Shown: in pieces, positions 21,864-27,201 of the stretch
How positions within the stretch are numbered: the first letter of the stretch is position 1
Layout of the letters: every line of letters begins with the position of its first letter
NCBI GenBank assembly: GCA_018715465.1
Contig: DVLN01000206.1
Span: 1-27,201, forward strand
Source of the DNA: Candidatus Faecivivens stercorigallinarum
GTDB taxonomy: Bacteria > Bacillota > Clostridia > Oscillospirales > Ruminococcaceae
DNA: 27,201 nt
Direction of reading: 5' to 3'
The notes under the pieces: generated by a model
Database searches by the model: none
What the model was told of the DNA's origin: nothing
What the model saw: the letters and a program-made list of their open reading frames with translations, nothing else
Program-made: the position numbers and the translations under genes

Positions 21864-22205
21864 ATGAATATTCAGATTTTTGGTACCCGCAAAAGTTTTG
21901 AAACCAAAAAAGCTGAACGCTATTTTAAGGAACGGAAGATTCCCTATCAGTTTGTCGATCGGAAGGAGAAAGGATTGAGCAAGGGAGAACTGACCAGTGT
22001 GATGCAGGCAGTGGGTTCGCTGGAAAAGCTGCTGGATGACCGGTGCCGGGACCAGAATACCCTTGCACTGGTAAAGGCGTTGGTGCCGTCTCAGCAGTTT
22101 GACAAGCTGCTGGAAAACCAGCAGCTGCTGATCGACCCGATCGTTCGCAATGGCCGGCAGGCGACAGCCGGATACTGTCCTGATATCTGGAAGGAATGGA
22201 AGTAA
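21864..22205 (+). CDS. ArsC/Spx-like thioredoxin-fold protein lacking the active Cys
   Basis: A 113-residue protein of the ArsC/Spx/YffB family. The opening MNIQIFGTRKSFETKKAERYF matches the family in fold and length, but Ser11 (AGT, 21894-21896) stands where the redox-active Cys usually sits (GTxKC). The only Cys left is in the C-terminal AGYCPDIW. The conserved VRNGRQATAGY segment near the end is kept. Arsenate reductase activity is therefore doubtful, and a regulatory or degenerated role is possible. AAAGGAAG lies 7-8 nt before the ATG at 21864. No arsenic genes are nearby. It lies between the AI-2E gene and addA, 41 nt before the latter. Confidence 0.86.
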   Translation: MNIQIFGTRKSFETKKAERYFKERKIPYQFVDRKEKGLSKGELTSVMQAVGSLEKLLDDRCRDQNTLALVKALVPSQQFDKLLENQQLLIDPIVRNGRQATAGYCPDIWKEWK

Positions 22206-22246
22206 TTCAGCTTTGACCGAAAAATCAATCGAAAGGAAGTCGGATT

Positions 22247-25200
22247 ATGCCAAAATGGACCCCTCAGCAGCAGACCGCAATTGAGGCAAGAGGAGGAGGA
22301 CTGCTGGTATCAGCGGCGGCAGGAAGCGGCAAGACCGCAGTCCTGACCGAAAGGATTACCTCCCGTATCCTGGACCGGGAACATCCTGTGCCGGCCGACC
22401 GTTTTCTGGTGGTTACCTTTACCCGTGCGGCTGCGGCAGAAATGCGGACCAGAATCAGGGCGCGTCTGCGGCAGGCACTGGCAGAGAACCCCGGCGAGCC
22501 TTTTTTGCAGCGGCAGATGATGCTGTTGGGACAGGCAAAGATTTGTACGATAGATTCCTTTTTCCATTCGTTGGTCCGGGAACATGCGCCCCAGTTGGGA
22601 CTTTCGCCCAACCTGCGGGGAGTGGACGAGGCGATGCTGACCCGGATGACATCGGATACCCTGCGGGCATTGCTGGAAGAACAGTATCTGATGGCGGCAA
22701 GTGGAGAGAATGAAGATTTTGTTCGATTGACCGGGTATTTCGGTACTGAAAATGACCGGGCACTGTCGGAAGAGATATTGTCTCTGTACGGCAAACTGCG
22801 TTCGCTGCCGTTTGCGGAACAGTGGCTGGACAGCCAGCTGTCGTTATATGCGGACGATCAGATAACCCCTGGAGAAACCGGCTGGGGGAAATACCTGCTA
22901 GACCGGGTGGAGGGGCTGGCGGGTGATGCCGTCCGTCTGATGGAAAAAGCGGTGATCGCAGCCGGGAGTCTGGCAGATAAACAGATTGGTGAAAAAGGAC
23001 TGGCGACCCTGCGGCAGGAACTTGACGGAGTGCGGATGATTGCTGAGCTGGCAACAAAAACAGATGACAGCAATTGGGATCAGATCGCCTCACTTGCCGG
23101 CTCGGTGTTTGCCGGTCACCGGCTGACCTTTCTCAAAACTGCGTCGGATACAGTGAAGACCACCGTCAAGACGGCCCGCGATTCGGTTAAGGAGCTGTGC
23201 GGGCAGATAGCCGGGATGATGGTTTGTACAGCTGAACAGTTCCGGGAGGACCTGCGGGCAGAATACCCTGTAATCCGCTGTCTGTTTTCGCTGGTCAGGG
23301 AGTTTTCCCGCCGGATGGCTGCCGCCAAGGAGACAGCAGGGGTTGCGGATTTTAATGATTTTGCGGCATTTGCACTGCGGTTGGTCGCAAATCCCGATGG
23401 AACGCCTACCGAGCTTGGAAAAGAACTTTCCGAACAGTTTGAGGAGATCATGCTGGACGAGTATCAGGACACCAACCGGTTGCAGGATATGATCTTCCGG
23501 TGTATCAGCAAAAACGGAGAGAACCTGTTTTTTGTCGGTGACCTCAAGCAGAGCATCTACCGTTTCCGCAGTGCAAACCCGGCGGTATTTATCGAGAAAA
23601 AAGACGCCTATTTTCCGTATGACGGCGAGCATTTCCCGGCGCTTGCAGTCCTTTCCCGCAACTTCCGTTCCCGCCTTGCAGTGACACAGGTGGTCAATGC
23701 GGTTTTTGGCTGTGTGATGTCCCGTGCGGTCGGTGATGTTGATTATGATGCAGATGAAGCGCTCTACTGCGGGGCAGAGTATTATCCGCCGCTGCCGGAA
23801 GAGGAAACAGAGATTACATTGCAGTTGCTGGATGGTCAGGATTTTCCAGAAGAGGGAGAGGACGGAGAGGAAGGAAGTATCCTGCTCTATCTGAATGAGG
23901 CGGAGGCACTGGCGGCGGAGATCCGACGGATGCTGGACGCCGGTGAACAGGTCTATGACAAGGAAACAGGCCAGATGCGAAACTGCCGTGGGGGTGATTT
24001 TGTCATCCTGATGCGGAGCGTGCGGGGACTGGATCAGCTGTATGCCGAAGCGATGCGGAAGGCTGGAGTGGATGCACAGCTGTGTACCGCTTCCGGGTAT
24101 TTTGATTCACGGGAAGTTTCGCTGATGGTTTCACTGCTGCAGGTGCTGGACAATCCGGCAAGAGATGTCTCGCTGGCGGCAGTGCTGCTTTCGCCGGTAT
24201 TCCCGTTTGACTGTGACGATCTGGCACGTCTGGCGCTGGATGCAAAGCAGGGAAGTCTTTACCGTGCCTTACTGCGGGAGGCGGAAGGGAGTACCGCTCA
24301 CGCGGAAAAAGCTGCGGCGTTTGTCCGGCTGCTGGATCAGCTGCGCAGAAAAAGCGCGGTCAGCAGAATCAGCACCCTGATTCAGTATATCTACGATCAG
24401 ACGGATTTTATCGAGGTTCTCTCCCGCACCAGCGGCGGTGGGGCAAGAGAAGCCAACCTGCGGCTGCTGCTTAAGTATGCCGCGGATTATGAATCGGGCG
24501 GCAACAGCGAGCTTGCGGGGTTTGTCTCCTATCTGAATGCGCTGGCGGAGGAAAACACCGATTTTAAAGCAGCGATTCCACTGAGCGAGGCAGAACATGC
24601 GGTGCGGATTATGACCATCCACCGTTCCAAAGGGTTGGAGTTTCCGATTGTTGCACTGGCTGCCTGCTCCAGACGCTTTAACATCCGCGAACTGACCGGC
24701 ATGACCGTGTTTCACCCGGAAATGGGGTTTGGAATGCGCCGGGTGGAGCGGGAAAAGCTGCGCAGGTTTCCAACCCTTGCCTATTCTGCGATCGCTGCCC
24801 GTCAGAAAGCGGACCTGGTGTCGGAGGAGATGCGGCTGTTATATGTCGCATTGACCAGAGCAAAAGAACGGCTGATTCTGTGTGTATCTGAAAAAGATCT
24901 GGGGTCTGCACTTGGCCGGGCGGCCGGGATGTATGCCGGCGGGGATGGAGAGCGGATTTCACCCGCCGCTTCAGCCCGCTGCCAGCGGTACAGCGACTGG
25001 ATTCTGGCTTCACTATTGCGCCATCCCGCGATGGTGCAGGTACGGGAGGATTACGGGGTGGAACAGCCGGGGATAATCGGGATGGAATTTGGTTTGCGGG
25101 TTTTACGCCCTCAGCCGGAAGATGCCCGGGAAGAGGTCCAGCCAGACAGGAAGGTAAACCGGCTGGATGCGGAGGAAGAGTCGGCAGAAGAACTGGACAG

Positions 25201-25927
25201 GCGGTTTGACTGGCAGTATCCTTTTGAGCCGCTTACCCGTATTCCTGCCAAGGTTTCGGTCACCCGCATCACCCACCCAACCGGAAAAATTACCCTGTCA
25301 GCTCCCCGCTTTCTGACAGGAGGGGATGGACTGTTATCGGAGGAATGCGGCGGAGATGAGCTGCTGCTGGAAAAGCGGCAGGCAGAGCCGGGCAGAGCGG
25401 ATACCGGGTTCACTCCGGCCCAGCAGGGTACCATCTTTCACCGGGCACTGCAATTCGCAGATTATGCGGCGGGAGCTGCCGACCCGGATAATGAGCTTGC
25501 GCGATTGATACGGCAGGAGTATCTGACGCCTGGCGAGGCGGAGACTATCGACCGGCAGGAATTTGCCGCCTTTTTCCATTCCGGTCTGATGGAACGGATG
25601 CTGCATGCTCCGAAGATGTGGAGGGAGTATAAATTCTTCGATACCATTCCGGCGGCGGAAGCCGGCTTCCCGGAGGGAGGGACCGCACCGGTCCTGCTGC
25701 AAGGTATCGCTGACTGTATCTTTGTGGAGGATGGAAAGCTGTATCTGGTGGATTATAAGACCGACAGGGTCTCTTCACTGAAACAGCTGGAAAGGCGCTA
25801 TCGTGCACAGCTCAGGTTGTATAAACGGGCAATTCTGCGGCAGCCCCTCTTTCGGCGAATGGGGTTGGTGTATGGCGGAAGCTGCCTCTATTCCACCCGT
25901 CTTGGAAGTTATCTTGAGCTGACATGA
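22247..25927 (+). CDS. addA: AddA helicase-nuclease subunit
   Basis: A 1226-residue UvrD/Rep-type helicase with C-terminal nuclease, the AddA subunit of the AddAB complex that processes double-strand breaks for RecA-dependent repair. Helicase motifs in order: Q motif TPQQQTAI (5-12), Walker A AAAGSGKT (23-30), VTFTRAAAAEMR, TIDSFFHSLVREH, Walker B LDEYQDTN (Asp404-Glu405), GDLKQSIYRFRSA, SRNFRS, MTIHRSKGLEFPIV and YVALTRAKERL. The RecB-type nuclease has GTIFHRALQF, Asp1156 in GIADCIF and VDYKTD with Asp1169 and Lys1171. All key residues are intact and length equals Bacillus AddA. AAGGAAG precedes the ATG. The usual upstream addB is absent; the partner must be elsewhere. Confidence 0.97.
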   Translation: MPKWTPQQQTAIEARGGGLLVSAAAGSGKTAVLTERITSRILDREHPVPADRFLVVTFTRAAAAEMRTRIRARLRQALAENPGEPFLQRQMMLLGQAKICTIDSFFHSLVREHAPQLGLSPNLRGVDEAMLTRMTSDTLRALLEEQYLMAASGENEDFVRLTGYFGTENDRALSEEILSLYGKLRSLPFAEQWLDSQLSLYADDQITPGETGWGKYLLDRVEGLAGDAVRLMEKAVIAAGSLADKQIGEKGLATLRQELDGVRMIAELATKTDDSNWDQIASLAGSVFAGHRLTFLKTASDTVKTTVKTARDSVKELCGQIAGMMVCTAEQFREDLRAEYPVIRCLFSLVREFSRRMAAAKETAGVADFNDFAAFALRLVANPDGTPTELGKELSEQFEEIMLDEYQDTNRLQDMIFRCISKNGENLFFVGDLKQSIYRFRSANPAVFIEKKDAYFPYDGEHFPALAVLSRNFRSRLAVTQVVNAVFGCVMSRAVGDVDYDADEALYCGAEYYPPLPEEETEITLQLLDGQDFPEEGEDGEEGSILLYLNEAEALAAEIRRMLDAGEQVYDKETGQMRNCRGGDFVILMRSVRGLDQLYAEAMRKAGVDAQLCTASGYFDSREVSLMVSLLQVLDNPARDVSLAAVLLSPVFPFDCDDLARLALDAKQGSLYRALLREAEGSTAHAEKAAAFVRLLDQLRRKSAVSRISTLIQYIYDQTDFIEVLSRTSGGGAREANLRLLLKYAADYESGGNSELAGFVSYLNALAEENTDFKAAIPLSEAEHAVRIMTIHRSKGLEFPIVALAACSRRFNIRELTGMTVFHPEMGFGMRRVEREKLRRFPTLAYSAIAARQKADLVSEEMRLLYVALTRAKERLILCVSEKDLGSALGRAAGMYAGGDGERISPAASARCQRYSDWILASLLRHPAMVQVREDYGVEQPGIIGMEFGLRVLRPQPEDAREEVQPDRKVNRLDAEEESAEELDRRFDWQYPFEPLTRIPAKVSVTRITHPTGKITLSAPRFLTGGDGLLSEECGGDELLLEKRQAEPGRADTGFTPAQQGTIFHRALQFADYAAGAADPDNELARLIRQEYLTPGEAETIDRQEFAAFFHSGLMERMLHAPKMWREYKFFDTIPAAEAGFPEGGTAPVLLQGIADCIFVEDGKLYLVDYKTDRVSSLKQLERRYRAQLRLYKRAILRQPLFRRMGLVYGGSCLYSTRLGSYLELT

Positions 25928-25973
25928 CAGAATATGGGGCAAAGGGAGAAAATTGGGCGGCTTTTGATGTAAA

Positions 25974-26005
25974 TTTACGAATCGTTTATAGAATCGTACC
26001 GTAAA
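25974..26005 (+). promoter_or_regulatory. Repeat-containing site upstream of the DUF624 promoter
   Basis: A direct repeat GAATCGT (25979-25985 and 25991-25997, 12-bp period) lies inside an inverted pair TTTACG (25974-25979) and CGTAAA (26000-26005). It ends 5 bp before a TTGACA box. A 12-bp period is close to one helical turn, so a protein-binding site is plausible. No T-run marks it as an addA terminator. Confidence 0.4.
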
Positions 26006-26010
26006 CGTAC

Positions 26011-26039
26011 TTGACAAATTGCTGGTTTTCCGTCATAAT
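26011..26039 (+). promoter_or_regulatory. Promoter of the DUF624-like gene
   Basis: TTGACA at 26011-26016, a 17-bp spacer, and CATAAT at 26034-26039. It leaves a leader of about 120 nt. Confidence 0.86.
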
Positions 26040-26065
26040 AGATATGTTCAAAATCTATAAAAAGA

Positions 26066-26142
26066 CGCCTTTTGTGACATTCGCCCTGTAATTTTGAAGG
26101 ACAGGTGTAGAAAAGGCGACTGTCGTATTCTGCATACGGCAG
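26066..26142 (+). other. Structured leader of the DUF624-like gene
   Basis: CGCCTTTT (26066-26073) pairs with AAAAGGCG (26111-26118) around an inner CCTGT/ACAGG stem (26085-26089 and 26101-26105). A second hairpin pairs 26120-26127 with 26135-26142 (8 bp, one G-U). No T-run follows, so it is not a terminator. I match it to no riboswitch class. Confidence 0.5.
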
Positions 26143-26165
26143 GCTGAAAGGAACGATCAAGGTAT

Positions 26166-27008
26166 ATGTCGTTATTAGGTGGACTGTTCAATTACAGCAA
26201 ACCCGGCCCCGGCGTCGATAAGAACGGGCCAAAGAAGAAACGCTTTTTCTATTTTCTGGAGCTGTTTGGACGCAAATTCTGGAAACTGCTGGAGCTGAAT
26301 CTTCTGTATCTGCTCTGCTGCATTCCAGTGGTTACGATTGGGCCGGCGACCTGCGGACTGGTGTACATCCTGCGCAACTTTGCCAATGAAAAGCCGGTCT
26401 TTATGGTGTCAGACTTCTTTGACGCTTTCAAATCCAACTTTAAGCAGGGATTTGTGCTGGGCCTTTTGGATATCCTGTCAAGCGGAATTGTTGGAATTGC
26501 TCTGCTGTGGTATATTGCCAATCAGGGGCTGTCGATTGCGATGGCGATTCCGCTGGGCGTTTGCATTGGCGCGGAAGTGCTGCTGATGTTTATGCGGTTT
26601 TATACCTATCTGATGGCTGTAACGGTCGAACTCCCGATTAAGCATATTTTGAAAAACAGCTTTATCTTCTCTTTCTTGGGATTGAAGACCAATTTCATCA
26701 GTGCTTTCTGGGTGATCCTGCTGGTCATTCCGGTACTCTGGTTCTGGCCCTGGCTTTTGTTCTTTATCCTGATTGGATTTTCGACTATGTGGTTTATTAC
26801 CACCTTTAATTCCTATCCTTATATTGTCAAATATATCATTGAGCCCCATGAGCAGCAGATGCGTGCTCTGCGCGGCGAAGATGACGACGAATACGACGAT
26901 GACGATGATGAGGAAGATGATGACGAGCCGATCTTTACCGATATCGGCTCGCAGGAAAAACCGGCGATGCCTGAAAAGAAGACCGGTAAACAGAAGATCA
27001 TCCGCTGA
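26166..27008 (+). CDS. DUF624 (YesL-like) membrane protein with acidic tail
   Basis: A 280-residue protein related to DUF624/YesL. A cytosolic start with GPKKKRFFYFLELFGRKFWKL leads into about five hydrophobic segments (near 35-60, 95-115, 120-145, 165-205 and 195-215). The IPVVTIGPATCGLVYILR segment is typical of the family. After YPYIVKYIIEPHEQQ the last about 60 residues change sharply to a run of Asp and Glu (about 237-258) and then a Lys-rich end, probably cytosolic. DUF624 proteins often lie with sugar-uptake genes, but none is here. GAAAGGAA is 12-13 nt before the ATG, slightly long spacing. It has its own promoter and terminator. Function is unknown. Confidence 0.87.
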   Translation: MSLLGGLFNYSKPGPGVDKNGPKKKRFFYFLELFGRKFWKLLELNLLYLLCCIPVVTIGPATCGLVYILRNFANEKPVFMVSDFFDAFKSNFKQGFVLGLLDILSSGIVGIALLWYIANQGLSIAMAIPLGVCIGAEVLLMFMRFYTYLMAVTVELPIKHILKNSFIFSFLGLKTNFISAFWVILLVIPVLWFWPWLLFFILIGFSTMWFITTFNSYPYIVKYIIEPHEQQMRALRGEDDDEYDDDDDEEDDDEPIFTDIGSQEKPAMPEKKTGKQKIIR

Positions 27009-27013
27009 TATCC

Positions 27014-27047
27014 AAACGCTCTCTGTCTGACGATGGGGAGCGTTTTT
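27014..27047 (+). terminator. Terminator of the DUF624-like gene
   Basis: AACGCTC and GAGCGTT arms with flanking wobble pairs close a loop of about 13-15 nt and are followed by five T. Confidence 0.87.
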
Positions 27048-27143
27048 GCAGGGAATTGGTGTAAGGAATACCTGGCTGAAAATATAGATAAAAAAAGTTT
27101 TGCTGTGCGGCTCATTTTATGGCAGATATTTTTTGTTTTTCTG

Positions 27144-27172
27144 TTGACAGAATCAGAACAATATGATATACT
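27144..27172 (+). promoter_or_regulatory. Promoter for a gene beyond the right edge
   Basis: TTGACA at 27144-27149, a 17-bp spacer, and TATACT at 27167-27172. No start codon with a ribosome site follows within the remaining 29 nt, so the gene lies outside the window. Confidence 0.82.
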
Positions 27173-27201
27173 GCATAGGTAACAATAAAGCAGAACGCTC
27201 G

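Noticed and set aside
21864..22205. Arsenic-resistance gene
   Set aside because: The catalytic Cys is replaced by Ser and no arsenic transporter or ArsR gene is nearby.
26066..26142. Known riboswitch (such as c-di-GMP, THF or T-box) before the DUF624-like gene
   Set aside because: The conserved core sequences of these classes are not visible, so it is only listed as a structured leader.

Overview
This window reads as chromosomal DNA of a gut-type clostridium, most likely an Oscillospiraceae/Ruminococcaceae relative. The assignment is an inference from moderate GC content, the EF-Tu and Ffh sequences, a two-gene SUF system, a DUF6054 protein, a DnaD-DnaI pair, AddA, and a lipoprotein serpin. 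Most genes are housekeeping. There is no prophage, transposon, CRISPR array, tRNA or rRNA that I could see. Promoters are close to the sigma-A consensus, and many have exactly 17-bp spacers.

Layout. 1-4153: the 3' end of tuf, a PuuD-like glutamine amidotransferase behind a palindromic operator, and a 2-enoate-reductase-type flavoenzyme. 4170-5126 (minus): an unrecognised coiled-coil protein. 5277-8016: a YdcF-like membrane protein, then DnaD-like and DnaC/DnaI-like helicase-loading proteins in one operon. 8092-9878 (minus): a flotillin gene whose leader is a yybP-ykoY (Mn2+) riboswitch with its own promoter and an overlapping terminator. 9929-12488 (minus): ylxM-ffh-rpsP-khpA, with a highly structured spacer between rpsP and khpA. 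12603-13378 (minus): a DtxR/MntR-type metalloregulator overlapping a DUF6054 gene.

13418-15230: a minimal sufC-sufB pair, divergent from the metalloregulator. 15252-19183: P1-family (DmpA-like) self-processing peptidase, serpin lipoprotein (minus), AAC(6')-like acetyltransferase, and VanW-like protein (minus). Two of these convergent pairs overlap at their 3' ends. 19303-20425: class II fructose-bisphosphate aldolase, followed by a 17-bp tandem repeat that includes its stop codon. 20457-25927: an AI-2E-type membrane protein, an ArsC/Spx-like protein lacking its usual cysteine, and addA without addB. 26011-27008: a DUF624-like membrane protein with a structured leader and a poly-acidic tail. 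A strong promoter at the right edge points out of the window.

The clearest non-routine signal is the manganese riboswitch placed in front of a flotillin/SPFH gene rather than a Mn exporter. It lies about 3.5 kb from a DtxR/MntR-family regulator. This suggests, but does not prove, a metal-responsive membrane-scaffold function. Other points of interest are the rpsP-khpA structured spacer, the DtxR-like regulator facing sufCB, the serpin next to a self-processing peptidase, and the Cys-to-Ser ArsC-like protein.
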